Positions 1 to 9,015 of a stretch of DNA of 64,000 bases are shown here, in pieces (position 1 is the first letter of the stretch; every line of letters starts with the position of its first letter). This DNA is from Arthrobacter sp. AQ5-05 (GTDB lineage: Bacteria; Actinomycetota; Actinomycetes; Actinomycetales; Micrococcaceae). The position numbers were made by a program, and so were the translations under genes. The stretch is from assembly GCF_003287975.1 (NCBI RefSeq), contig NZ_QMKQ01000015.1, positions 1 through 64,000 of the forward strand, given 5' to 3'. The notes under the pieces are model-generated. The model was not told the DNA's origin and ran no database searches. It saw only the letters and a list, made by a program, of their open reading frames with translations.

Positions 1-2
1 TC

Positions 3-104
3 ATCACCCGGGTGGCCTTCGGATTCAAAGCACCCGAAGCCCTCATCGGCCTGGCGATGCTCAGCCTCGGAGGCCGGAAACCGGTACTCCCGGGACGGGG
101 ATGA
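3..104 (+). CDS. IS transposase C-terminus (partial)
   Basis: Open frame entering from the left edge that encodes 33 residues ending in GGRKPVLPGRG and a TGA stop. The segment containing RVAFGFKAPEALIGLAML resembles the C-terminus of actinobacterial IS transposases that I associate with the ISL3 family. Only the last part is present, so the catalytic DDE residues cannot be seen. A candidate terminal inverted repeat follows directly. The family assignment is from memory of the tail motif and is moderate; an IS remnant of some kind is likely. Confidence 0.55.
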   Translation: MTRVAFGFKAPEALIGLAMLSLGGRKPVLPGRG

Positions 105-127
105 CCCACGGAAGAGTCAGTAGAGCC
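104..127. repeat. Candidate right terminal inverted repeat of the IS
   Basis: Immediately after the transposase stop, the reverse strand reads GGCTCTACTGACTCTTCCGT and continues GGGT. A GGCTCT...TTCCG-type end is typical of ISL3-like elements. The left copy lies outside the window, so pairing cannot be confirmed. Confidence 0.45.
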
Positions 128-292
128 CAATAATTGCTGCTATGAATGAAGGTCTTTTGATGCGACAGATTTCAGAACCTTCTTTCGGGGTACTCCCCGA
201 CAGTCATATCCACGCGAGCGAATTCGACAGCAGAGACAGTCATTAGAGCAACCCTATTTGGCCCAAGCGCCCTATATGACCTGTTCCAACGT

Positions 293-340
293 CGGAGGCC
301 CGTGGCAATCCCCTCTTGCAGGGAACGCCACGGGCCTCCG
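293..340 (-). terminator. Hairpin downstream of putA
   Basis: Perfect 14-bp arms, CGGAGGCCCGTGGC at 293-306 and its complement at 327-340, about 18 bases after the putA stop. No clear T run follows on the minus strand, so the hairpin is strong but the intrinsic terminator is not classical. Confidence 0.6.
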
Positions 341-357
341 TCGTGCGATGCCGGTGG

Positions 358-3300
358 TTAGATCACCGAATCGCTCAGGTGGTTCGGGGTGCCGAAGCGG
401 TGCGCGGTGATGGAGACTGCCTGCTCGTGCAGGAAGGTCAGCATTTCCACCCGACCCGCGGAGACCACGTTGTTGCCGTAGATGGCGACATCGGGCTTGC
501 CGTTGGTTGCCTCGGCAACGTCCATGACGGAGCCGCCGATCAGGCGGATGCGGGCCGCCGAATCCGGGCCGGTCTTGGCGGCCAGGCGTGCGGCGCGGGC
601 ACCGAAGCCCTGGGCATCCTCAACCACGACGGTGGCCGAGGATTCGGTGAGCACCGTGCGGATCGCTGCGGGGACCTCGACGGCGGAGGACACCGTGACG
701 CGGGAACCGGCGGCGATGCCTGCGGCAACGACGCGAACCAGCTCGGCGATGCCGTGGCCCGAGGTCTCGTTCTCGAAGCGCACGGTCACCGGCAGGGCGC
801 GGTAGCGGAAGACGTTGCGCTCGGCGTGCAGGCCGGAGACGTCCTTGGCGGTGTTGAACTCGTTGGCCCACGCGGTGGCGTCGGAGGCCAGTGCGTCCTG
901 AAGCCAGGACAGGTCCGCGGCCTCGAGGCCGGATTCGCCGGCAGCCTTCAGCAGCGCGGCGGAGGTTGCCGAGAGCGCATCGGTGTGTGCCACCGGGGCG
1001 TCTTCCCAGGAGCCCATGCCCACCAGGTAGTTCGGTCCGCCGGCCTTGGTGCCTGCGCCGATGGCCGACTTCTTCCAGCCGCCGAACGGCTGGCGCTGCA
1101 CGATGGCACCGGTGATGCCGCGGTTGATGTAGAGGTTGCCGGCCTGGATGTTCTCCAGCCAGTAGCTCATCTCATCCGAATCCAGCGAGTGCAGGCCGGA
1201 AGTCAGGCCGTAGTCGATGTCGTTGACGATGGCCACTGCCTCTTCGAGGGTCTCGGCGGTCATGACGCCGAGGATCGGGCCGAAGTACTCGGTCAGGTGG
1301 AACTCGGAGCCCCGCTTGACCCCGGAGCGCACGCCCGGGCTCCACAGCTTGCCCGACTCGTCGAGCTTCTTGGGCTCGAGGACCCACTTCTCGCCCTCGC
1401 CCAGGGTGGTCAGGCCGCGCAGCAGCTTGCCCTGCGCGGGCTCGATGACCGGGCCCATCTGGGTCTGCGGGTCCTGCGGGTAGCCGACCTTCAGCGAGCG
1501 GATGTCATCGACCAGCTGGTTGTGGAAGCGCTTGGAGTCGGCTGCAGATCCCACCAGGATCACCAGCGAGGCGGCCGAGCACTTCTGGCCGGCGTGGCCG
1601 AACGCAGATGCGGCGACGTCCTTGGCGGCCAGGTCCAGGTCGGCGTGCGGGGTGACGATCACGGCGTTCTTGCCGCTGGTCTCGGCCAGCAGCGGCAGGT
1701 CCTTGCGGAAGGACCGGAAGAGCTGGGCGGTCTCGTAGCCGCCGGTGAGGATCAACCGGTCAACGCTCGGGTGGGACACCAGCTCGGTGCCCAGGGACCG
1801 CTCGGAGAGCTGGACCAGCTGCAGGACATCGCGCGGCACGCCGGCTTCCCACAGCGCCTCGACCATGACGGCGCCGGAGCGTGCCGCCTGGCCCGCGGGC
1901 TTGATGACGACCGAGGAACCGGAGGCCAGGGCCGAAAGGGTGGAGCCTGCCGGGATGGCGACCGGGAAGTTCCACGGCGGGGTGACCACGGTCAGTTTGG
2001 ACGGCACGAAGGTGGCGCCGTCGATCGTGTCCAACTCCAGGCCGCGCTGGGCGTAGTAGTGGGCGAAGTCGATGGCCTCGGAGACCTCGGGGTCGCCCTG
2101 GTCCAGGGTCTTGCCGCATTCGGAGCCCATGACCTCGAGCAGGGCGGCGCGGTGCGCTTCCAGGGCGGCACCGGCGCGGTGCAGGATGGCGGCGCGGGCG
2201 GCGGCACCCATGGCCTGCCAGGATGCCGAGGCCGCAACGGCTCTCTGAACGACCTGGTTCAGCTCGTCCTCGGTGTGGATCATGGCCTTCGCCACGGAGT
2301 CCTTGCCCAGGGTCGAACCGACCATCTTGTTGACGATTTCCCGGCCCCAGGCGCGGTTGCCCGGCAGGTCCGGATCGGTGTCCGGGGTGTTTTCGAAGTC
2401 GGCGGTGCCATCGGCCAGCGCGGCCAGCTTGGCCTCGATCGCTTCGGGGTCCACGATGTTGCGGTCCTGGATGCGGTGCGGGGCCGGGACGGAGTCGTCC
2501 AGGTCCGCCAGGGAGGCGAGGAAGCGCTGCTTCTCGCGCTCGAACAGGGCCTCGTTCTTGTCCAGCTCGAAGACGGCGGACATGAAGTTTTCCTGGCTGG
2601 CGCCCTCTTCGAGGCGGCGGATCAGGTAGGCGATGGCCACGTCGAACTCGCCCGGGTGCACGACCGGCGTGTAGAGCAGCAGGCGCCCGACGTCCTTGCG
2701 CACTGCCTCGGCCTGGCCGGTGGCCATGCCCAGCAGCATCTCGAATTCGATGCCCTCGGTGACACCGCGGCCCTGTGCCAGCAGCCAGGCCAGGGCGACG
2801 TCGAAGAGGTTGTGGCCGGCGATGCCGATGCGCACGTTTTCCACGTGGCCGGGGCGCAGTGCGTAGTCGAGCACCGACTTGTAGGAGGTGTCCGAGTCCT
2901 GCTTGGTGTTCCAGGTGGCGACCGGCCAGCCGTGCAGGTTCGCCTCGACCTGCTCCATCGGAAGGTTTGCACCCTTCACGACGCGGACCTTGATCGGGGC
3001 CCCTCCGGCGCCCACGCGCTTGGCGGACCATTCCTGCAGGTGGATCATGGCCGACAGGGCATCGGGCAGGTAGGCCTGCAGCACGATGCCGGCCTCCAGG
3101 TCACGGAATTCGGGGAGGTCGAGGATCCGGGTGAAGACCGCAATGGTCAGGTCCAGGTCCTTGTACTCCTCCATGTCCAGGTTGATGAACTTCTTCTTGG
3201 GCGCGGCGGTGGCGGCCAGGCGGTAGAGCGGGATGAGCTTTTCGATGATGTGCTCGACGGCCTCGTCGAAGGCCCAGTGGTTGTGCGGTGCCACGGTGGA

Positions 3301-3894
3301 GGAGACCTTGATGGACACGTAGTCGACATCGTCGCGGGCCAGCAGCTTGTGGGTTCCCTCGAGGCGGCGGGCGGCTTCGCCTTCGCCGAGGATCGCTTCG
3401 CCCAGGAGGTTGACGTTGAGGTCGATGCCCTCCTTCTTGATCTTGGAGATCGAGGCACCGAGCTTGGCGTCGGTGGCGTCGATGATCAGGTGGCCGACCA
3501 TCTCGCGCAGCACGCGGCGGGCCACCGGGACCACGATGCCCGGCAGGATCGGGGCCATGGTGCCGCCCAGCGCGACGGCCGACTTCATGTACCAGGGCAG
3601 GAAGGAGGGGACCTTCGGGGCCAGGGCCTTGAGGTTGCGTGCGGCGACTTTCAGGTCCTCGGGGCGGATCACGCCGTCGACGAAGCCGACGGTGAAGTCC
3701 AGTCCGTTGGGGTCCTTGAGCACACCGGCAAGCTGCGCGGCGGAGGCATCGACGGGAACCTTCGAGCCTTCGGTGAGCCAGTGGCGCACCAGCTTGATGG
3801 CTTCGTCTGCAAGATCCTGGGGGCGGACCAGAGCGGTGCCGTCGGCGGCGAGGGCCGGCGGGACTACACGCACGTGCGGGGTCGTTAGGGACAC
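358..3894 (-). CDS. putA: Bifunctional proline dehydrogenase / L-glutamate-gamma-semialdehyde dehydrogenase
   Basis: 1178-residue PutA that oxidises proline to P5C with FAD and then to glutamate with NAD. The N-terminal third is the proline dehydrogenase barrel. The aldehyde dehydrogenase domain follows, with LAETSGKN holding the general-base Glu and GHAGQKCS holding the catalytic Cys near residue 772. About 180 further residues form the C-terminal domain seen in long PutA proteins. The GTG start (VSLTTPHV) is chosen because AAGGAG lies 8 bases upstream; an ATG 16 codons earlier lacks this. It is divergent from a LysR regulator, with putP beyond. No DNA-binding ribbon-helix-helix domain is seen, so this is not the autoregulatory E. 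coli type. Confidence 0.97.
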   Translation of the reverse strand: MSLTTPHVRVVPPALAADGTALVRPQDLADEAIKLVRHWLTEGSKVPVDASAAQLAGVLKDPNGLDFTVGFVDGVIRPEDLKVAARNLKALAPKVPSFLPWYMKSAVALGGTMAPILPGIVVPVARRVLREMVGHLIIDATDAKLGASISKIKKEGIDLNVNLLGEAILGEGEAARRLEGTHKLLARDDVDYVSIKVSSTVAPHNHWAFDEAVEHIIEKLIPLYRLAATAAPKKKFINLDMEEYKDLDLTIAVFTRILDLPEFRDLEAGIVLQAYLPDALSAMIHLQEWSAKRVGAGGAPIKVRVVKGANLPMEQVEANLHGWPVATWNTKQDSDTSYKSVLDYALRPGHVENVRIGIAGHNLFDVALAWLLAQGRGVTEGIEFEMLLGMATGQAEAVRKDVGRLLLYTPVVHPGEFDVAIAYLIRRLEEGASQENFMSAVFELDKNEALFEREKQRFLASLADLDDSVPAPHRIQDRNIVDPEAIEAKLAALADGTADFENTPDTDPDLPGNRAWGREIVNKMVGSTLGKDSVAKAMIHTEDELNQVVQRAVAASASWQAMGAAARAAILHRAGAALEAHRAALLEVMGSECGKTLDQGDPEVSEAIDFAHYYAQRGLELDTIDGATFVPSKLTVVTPPWNFPVAIPAGSTLSALASGSSVVIKPAGQAARSGAVMVEALWEAGVPRDVLQLVQLSERSLGTELVSHPSVDRLILTGGYETAQLFRSFRKDLPLLAETSGKNAVIVTPHADLDLAAKDVAASAFGHAGQKCSAASLVILVGSAADSKRFHNQLVDDIRSLKVGYPQDPQTQMGPVIEPAQGKLLRGLTTLGEGEKWVLEPKKLDESGKLWSPGVRSGVKRGSEFHLTEYFGPILGVMTAETLEEAVAIVNDIDYGLTSGLHSLDSDEMSYWLENIQAGNLYINRGITGAIVQRQPFGGWKKSAIGAGTKAGGPNYLVGMGSWEDAPVAHTDALSATSAALLKAAGESGLEAADLSWLQDALASDATAWANEFNTAKDVSGLHAERNVFRYRALPVTVRFENETSGHGIAELVRVVAAGIAAGSRVTVSSAVEVPAAIRTVLTESSATVVVEDAQGFGARAARLAAKTGPDSAARIRLIGGSVMDVAEATNGKPDVAIYGNNVVSAGRVEMLTFLHEQAVSITAHRFGTPNHLSDSVI

Positions 3895-3993
3895 GGCTGC
3901 TTCTCCTTGAAGGAAAGGGGGTGGCTGAAAAGGGGCTACCACTACCCATCTTGCACACGAAACGCGTCGCTTTGATAGGCGGGTTCACCAGCC

Positions 3994-4027
3994 AGTATGG
4001 ACCCAAGCATCACTTCAGCAAAAGTGA
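3994..4027 (-). promoter_or_regulatory. putA promoter with LysR-type palindrome
   Basis: Reading the minus strand, TTGCTG (4021-4016) and CATACT (about 4000-3995) are spaced 16 bases and would drive putA. The -35 is covered by TCACTT-N6-AAGTGA at 4010-4027, a perfect 6+6+6 inverted repeat in the putA-lysR intergenic region. It is a good candidate for the LysR operator. Both elements are inferred from sequence. Confidence 0.5.
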
Positions 4028-4127
4028 ACAAACCCGAACGATTTACTTCGGCTTTTCCAATGTATCGTTGGGGTGTCGACAAAGGCCGCATTCCGGCCGC
4101 GCCAAAGAGGATCCCAGGGGGCCAACC

Positions 4128-5072
4128 ATGCTTGAAATCCGCCGCTTGCGGCTGCTGCGGGAGCTGAGCATCCGCGGCACCATTGCCGAGGTTTCCGACG
4201 CCCTGAGCTACAGCCCCTCCTCCGTTTCCCAGCAGCTTTCGCTGCTGGAAAAGGAAACCGGCGTGACGCTGCTGCGCAAGGTCGGGCGGCGCCTGCAGCT
4301 GACCCCGCAGGCCGAGGTCCTGGTCGCCCACACAGACGAGTTGCTCGATTCCATGGAACGGGCCGAGGCCGACCTCGCCTCGACCCAGCCGGCGATTGCC
4401 GGGACGGTGCGTCTGGCGGTGTTCCAGACCGCGGTGCTCTCGCTGATTCCCCCGGTGCTGCGCGAGCTGCGGCGCCAGTACCCGCACCTGCGGGTGGAGA
4501 TGGTGCAGCACGAGCCGGAAACCGCGCTGCATGAGACGTGGGCGCGGGATTTCGACCTGGTCGTCGCCGAGCAGTACCCCGGGCATGCGGCCCCGCACTA
4601 CAAGGCCCTGGACCGCAAGATCCTGGCCCACGATGCCATCCGCCTGGCGCTGCCGGGAAACAACGACGAGATGCCCGCGGAGTTCCGCCACGTCTCCTCC
4701 ATCGAGGCCGCGGCGGGCCTCCCGTGGGTCATGGAGCCTCGGGGTGCGGCCTCCCGGCACTGGGCCGAGCAGGCCTGCCGCACCGCGGGCTTCGAGCCGG
4801 ATGTGCGCTACGAGACCGCGGACCTGCAGGCCCACGTGCGATTGGTCGAGTCAGGCAATGCCGTGGCCCTGCTCCCGGATCTGGTCTGGGCGTACCGGGC
4901 CCGGGACCTGCGCGTGATCGACCTGCCCGGCGCCCCGCACCGGACCATCTTCACCGCCATGCGCCACTCCTCCGCGCAGCACCCCGGGCTGGTGGCCGTG
5001 CGCAAGGCGCTGCACGAGCAGGCGGTGGCGCTTCCGGGACCGCATGCTGTCGGTGACAGTACGGTTACTTAG
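4128..5072 (+). CDS. LysR-family regulator of proline catabolism
   Basis: 314-residue LysR protein. Residues 1-60 form the winged helix-turn-helix (LRLLRELSIRGTIAEVSDAL, SPSSVSQQLSLLEKETGVTL), and residues 90-300 form a substrate-binding-protein-like effector domain. The ATG at 4128 is preceded by AGGGGG. The frame stays open 69 codons upstream, but that stretch is intergenic, covers the putA promoter and is rejected. Its position between divergent putA and downstream putP suggests proline-responsive control of both. The effector is inferred from context only. Confidence 0.93.
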   Translation: MLEIRRLRLLRELSIRGTIAEVSDALSYSPSSVSQQLSLLEKETGVTLLRKVGRRLQLTPQAEVLVAHTDELLDSMERAEADLASTQPAIAGTVRLAVFQTAVLSLIPPVLRELRRQYPHLRVEMVQHEPETALHETWARDFDLVVAEQYPGHAAPHYKALDRKILAHDAIRLALPGNNDEMPAEFRHVSSIEAAAGLPWVMEPRGAASRHWAEQACRTAGFEPDVRYETADLQAHVRLVESGNAVALLPDLVWAYRARDLRVIDLPGAPHRTIFTAMRHSSAQHPGLVAVRKALHEQAVALPGPHAVGDSTVT

Positions 5073-5253
5073 GTCACAAACGCGTAACGGCGCCGTGAGA
5101 GCCGCCACAAACCGGCGCGAATTCCTGTCATACTCGAGACCGGTTGCGTTCCATAGGCACGTGCCGGTGCGGCAGTGCAACCGTGCCGCCGGCAACAAAA
5201 GACCCCGGAGATCACCCTTCCCCGGGACGCCCCAACCTTCATGAGGACCCATC

Positions 5254-6783
5254 ATGTCCGATTCAACATTCCAGCTGATAGCCATCGCGGTGTACCTTGC
5301 CGCCATGCTGAGCATCGGCTACTTCGCGTTCAAGCGCACCAACAACATCGACGACTACATGCTAGCGGGCCGCGGGCTGAAGCCCGGGGTTGCAGCGCTC
5401 TCCGCCGGCGCCTCCGACATGTCCGGTTGGCTGCTGATGGGCCTGCCCGGCGCGATCTACCTCAACGGCCTCATCGAAGCCTGGATCGCCATCGGCCTGA
5501 CCATCGGCGCGTGGCTGAACTGGAAGTTCGTGGCCCCGCGCCTGCGCTCCTACACGGCGGTGGCGCAGAACGCGATCACCATCCCGAGCTTCTTTGAGAA
5601 GCGCTTGAAGGACAACAGCCACTACCTGCGCATCGCCGCGTCGGTCATCATCCTGGCGTTCTTCACCTTCTACGTCTCCTCCGGCATGGTGGCCGCCGGC
5701 AAGTTCTTCGAGTCATCCTTCGGCTGGAACTACTTCACCGGCCTGTTCGTGGTCGCCGCCGTCACGCTGCTCTACACGCTCTTTGGCGGCTTCCTCGGGG
5801 CAACCCTCACCGATGTGGCCCAGGGGCTGCTGATGTTTGCCGCACTCATTGCCGTCCCGATCGTGGCGATCTTCCAGATGGGCAACATCGGGCAAATCGG
5901 TGAAAAGATCACGCAGGTCAACCCCGATGCACTGAACCTGTTCTCGTCCTTCAACACGACCAACGGCTTCCTGGCCGCCGTCGCCATCTTCTCCACCGCA
6001 GCCTGGGGCCTGGGCTACTTCGGCCAGCCGCACATCATCGTGCGCTTCATGGCCCTGCGTTCCCCGTCCGAGGCCAAGACGGCCCGGCGCATCGGCATCG
6101 GCTGGATGATGCTCACGGCGGTGGGCGCGATCGTCACCGCGCTGGTCGGCGTCGCCTACTTTGCCGGCAGCCCCGAGAAGGAGATCACCGACCCGGAGAC
6201 GGTCTTCCTGTTGCTGAGCCAGATCTTCTTCCACCCGTTCGTGGCCGGGCTGGTGCTCGCCGCGGTGCTGGCCGCCATCATGTCCACCATGTCCTCGCAG
6301 CTGATCGTCTGCTCCTCGGCCCTGGTCGAGGACCTGTACAACATCGCCGGCAAGAAGCTGAGCCCCAAGCGGGAGGTCATGCTCGGGCGCACCGGCGTGC
6401 TGGTCGTGGCCATCGTCGCAGCGGCGCTGGCCCTGAACCGCAACTCCAGCATCCTGGAGCTGGTCTCCTTCGCCTGGGCCGGCTTCGGCGCGGCCTTCGG
6501 ACCGATCGTGTTGTTGAGCCTGTACTGGCGCAAGCTGACCTCCACCGGCGCTCTGGCGGGCATGCTCACCGGTGCCGTGACGGTCTTCGTCTGGGGCAAC
6601 ATCGACGTGTTGTCCTCGGCCATGTACGAGATCGTTCCGGGTTTCGTGCTCAACCTCGTCGTCGCCGTGCTGGTCTCCCGTGCCACCTACAAGCACAACG
6701 CCGCCATCGAGGAGGAGTTCTCCGCGATGGAAGCGGAAATCGAGGAGAACGCACCCTACGTCGAGGCACCCGCCGTTCCGTAG
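5254..6783 (+). CDS. putP: Sodium/proline symporter
   Basis: 509-residue SSS-family transporter with about 13 hydrophobic segments, importing proline with Na+. GASDMSGWLLMGLPG in the second segment and AIMSTMSSQLIVCSSALVEDLY match the sodium- and proline-binding helices of PutP. The tail is acidic and cytosolic. It lies 181 bases after the LysR gene on the same strand, and CATACT near 5130 could be its own -10. Together with putA it gives uptake and oxidation of proline. Confidence 0.95.
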   Translation: MSDSTFQLIAIAVYLAAMLSIGYFAFKRTNNIDDYMLAGRGLKPGVAALSAGASDMSGWLLMGLPGAIYLNGLIEAWIAIGLTIGAWLNWKFVAPRLRSYTAVAQNAITIPSFFEKRLKDNSHYLRIAASVIILAFFTFYVSSGMVAAGKFFESSFGWNYFTGLFVVAAVTLLYTLFGGFLGATLTDVAQGLLMFAALIAVPIVAIFQMGNIGQIGEKITQVNPDALNLFSSFNTTNGFLAAVAIFSTAAWGLGYFGQPHIIVRFMALRSPSEAKTARRIGIGWMMLTAVGAIVTALVGVAYFAGSPEKEITDPETVFLLLSQIFFHPFVAGLVLAAVLAAIMSTMSSQLIVCSSALVEDLYNIAGKKLSPKREVMLGRTGVLVVAIVAAALALNRNSSILELVSFAWAGFGAAFGPIVLLSLYWRKLTSTGALAGMLTGAVTVFVWGNIDVLSSAMYEIVPGFVLNLVVAVLVSRATYKHNAAIEEEFSAMEAEIEENAPYVEAPAVP

Positions 6784-6800
6784 CCAACGCGTGCATGTGA

Positions 6801-6837
6801 CAGGGTTCCCTCTCCGTTTTTCGGCGAGGGGGCCCTG
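6801..6837 (+). terminator. Terminator after putP
   Basis: CAGGGTTCCCTCTCCG pairs, with some G-U pairs, to CGGCGAGGGGGCCCTG around a TTTTT loop. It starts 17 bases after the putP stop and before the next gene. No long T tail. Confidence 0.6.
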
Positions 6838-6907
6838 TCGTGTTTGACTTGGTACGACAAATAGTCACTCGCTTATACAAAGCCCCCCTGAGAGGGAGGA
6901 AAGTCGC

Positions 6908-7315
6908 ATGAAGGAACTTTTCGATTTCAATTTCGACAGCTTCGTGACCCCCAAGGTCGTCAAGATCGTCTATATCTTGATCACCATCGGATTGGGCATC
7001 CTGTACCTGGGCATCGTGATTTCCGCGTTCGCCACCCGCCAGGTGGCCTTCGGCTTCCTGGCGCTGATTATCATCGGCCCGCTGGTGGTGCTCATCTATC
7101 TGGCCCTGGCACGCATGGGCCTGGAATCGCTGATCGCCACGATCCGCACCGCACAGAACACCGGCGAATTGGTGCGCCTGGCCGGCGGCAACGCCGCGGG
7201 CTCCAACCAGCCGGCTCCCGGCACCTACCCAGGAACCTCCGGCCCGTCCCTCGGCGGCCCCGCAGGTCCTCCGGCACCGCCGGCCAACCCCTACGGGAAC
7301 GCACCGCAGGCCTAG
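6908..7315 (+). CDS. DUF4282 membrane protein
   Basis: 135 residues. The start MKELFDFNFDSFVTPKVVKIVY is the typical DUF4282 opening. Two transmembrane segments (about residues 18-40 and 46-70) are followed by a short helix and a Pro/Gly/Ala-rich cytosolic tail from about residue 95. The function of the family is unknown. The start is preceded by GAGAGGGAGG. It stands alone between two terminators. Confidence 0.85.
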   Translation: MKELFDFNFDSFVTPKVVKIVYILITIGLGILYLGIVISAFATRQVAFGFLALIIIGPLVVLIYLALARMGLESLIATIRTAQNTGELVRLAGGNAAGSNQPAPGTYPGTSGPSLGGPAGPPAPPANPYGNAPQA

Positions 7316-7336
7316 CCGCAGCACCAGCCACGCCGC

Positions 7337-7405
7337 GAACCGGCGGTGGATTCATGGGAAGGCCCAAGCGGCCCCGCGAATCCACCGCCGGTTCCGTTTT
7401 CCCCC
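7337..7405 (+). terminator. Strong intrinsic terminator
   Basis: Perfect 17-bp arms, GAACCGGCGGTGGATTC (7337-7353) and its complement (7378-7394), followed by CGTTTTCCCCC. It ends the DUF4282 gene. Confidence 0.85.
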
Positions 7406-7464
7406 GTCACCGCCGGGCGCGGGCATGCCGGGAAACCACGGGTTTTCAGAGGTAGGATCTTGGC

Positions 7465-8985
7465 ATGCCTGATGCCTCTGTTCCTTCCCCGAACGCGCCC
7501 GAGACCACGCCCAAGCCCGAGGTCGTGGACGATTTTGTCACCCGCAGCCACCGCACCGCCTCCGGCCTGCGCTACACCAGCACCACCGGCCGGATGGTGC
7601 TGCGCAAGGAGGAGGACGCCGAGGGCAAGACCGAGGGCTTCAATGCCAAGGCGGAAATCTTCCTGGTCGCCTACACCGCCGAGACCGAGGAAACACCCGC
7701 CACCGGGAACGGGACCAAGTCCCGGGCCAAGAAGCCCGCCGGACCGATGGCGGCCAACCGGCGGCCGGTGGTGTTCGCCTTCAACGGCGGCCCCGGCTCG
7801 GCCAGCCTCTGGCTGCACATGGGCCTGCTGGGCCCGCGCATCGTCGATTCCGGGGACGTGGGAAACATGACCCCGGCACCCTACGGCGTCATCGACAACC
7901 CCGAGTCGCTGCTCGAGCACGCCGACGTGGTGATGATCGACCCGGTGAACACCGGGTTCTCCCGCGTGGTCGAGGGCGGGACCACCGACGAATTCCATTC
8001 CTTCACAGCCGACCGCGACCTGGTCGCCGAGGTCATCCGGCTCTGGGTCACCCGCAACCAGCGCTGGCTCTCCCCCAAGTACCTGGTTGGCGAGTCCTAC
8101 GGCACCATGCGCGCGGTGGCCGTGGCCCGGCGCCTGCAGGAGGCCCACGGCATGGCGGTGAACGGGCTGGGGCTGATCTCCACGGTGCTGAACATGTCAA
8201 CCCTGGAATTCGCCCCGGGCAACGACACCCCCTACGCCCTGCACCTGCCCACCTACGCGGCGATCGCCCACTACCACGGCCGGCACGGCAACCGCCCGCT
8301 GGAAGAGATCGTGCGCGATGCCGAGGACTACGCCTCGGGCGACTACGTGGTGGCGCTGCATCTGGGCAACCGCCTTTCCAAGCGCAAGCTCGACGGCGTG
8401 GTCAAGCACCTGGCCGAGCTCACCACGCTCTCCGAATCCTTCATCCGGCGCACCAACCTGCGCTGGGACTACATGGAATTCGCCACCGAGCTGCTGCGCG
8501 AAAACGGGCTGATGGTCGGGCGCATCGACGGGCGCTTCACCGGGGTGCCCCCGCGCCTGCAGGAATCCCACACCTGGGACGACCCCTCGCTGCGGGCCAT
8601 CACCCCTGCCTATGCCGCGGCCATCAACCACTACGTGCGCGCCGAGCTGGGCTACGAATCGGACCTGCCCTACGAGGTGCTCACCGGCCGGGTGCACCCC
8701 TGGAGCTACGACAGCTTCGAGGGCAAGCCCATCGACGTCACCGCGGACCTCGAGCGCCTGCTCATCGACATCCCGGAGCTGCGCGTGCACGTGGACTACG
8801 GCTACCACGACGGCGCCACCCCGCACTATGCCGCCGAGTATGTCTGGGCGCACCTGGATGTCCCGGCGGCCGCCCGGGAGCGCTTCAGCCACCACTATTA
8901 CGCGGCGGGGCACATGATGTACCTGGACCCGGCCGTGCGCGCCGCACAGCTGGCCGCCCTGGCCGAGTTCGTCACGCGGGTGTAG
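7465..8985 (+). CDS. S10 family serine carboxypeptidase-like peptidase
   Basis: 506-residue alpha/beta hydrolase of the S10 family. FAFNGGPGSASLWLHMGLLGP is the oxyanion region, GESYG at residues 209-213 holds the nucleophile Ser211, and GHMMYLDP near the C-terminus holds the catalytic His. There is no signal peptide, so it is probably cytosolic; the natural substrate is unknown. The hexamer TAGGAT (7453-7458) ends 6 bases before the ATG, so the mRNA is probably leaderless. Confidence 0.92.
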   Translation: MPDASVPSPNAPETTPKPEVVDDFVTRSHRTASGLRYTSTTGRMVLRKEEDAEGKTEGFNAKAEIFLVAYTAETEETPATGNGTKSRAKKPAGPMAANRRPVVFAFNGGPGSASLWLHMGLLGPRIVDSGDVGNMTPAPYGVIDNPESLLEHADVVMIDPVNTGFSRVVEGGTTDEFHSFTADRDLVAEVIRLWVTRNQRWLSPKYLVGESYGTMRAVAVARRLQEAHGMAVNGLGLISTVLNMSTLEFAPGNDTPYALHLPTYAAIAHYHGRHGNRPLEEIVRDAEDYASGDYVVALHLGNRLSKRKLDGVVKHLAELTTLSESFIRRTNLRWDYMEFATELLRENGLMVGRIDGRFTGVPPRLQESHTWDDPSLRAITPAYAAAINHYVRAELGYESDLPYEVLTGRVHPWSYDSFEGKPIDVTADLERLLIDIPELRVHVDYGYHDGATPHYAAEYVWAHLDVPAAARERFSHHYYAAGHMMYLDPAVRAAQLAALAEFVTRV

Positions 8986-9015
8986 CACCGCAGTCCGGGT
9001 GGCTAAGCTGGGACC

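Noticed and set aside
316-3888. 1190-codon plus-strand open frame
   Set aside because: It is the antisense shadow of putA. The composition is Gly/Asp/Val/His-rich with no domain, and putA has clear motifs.
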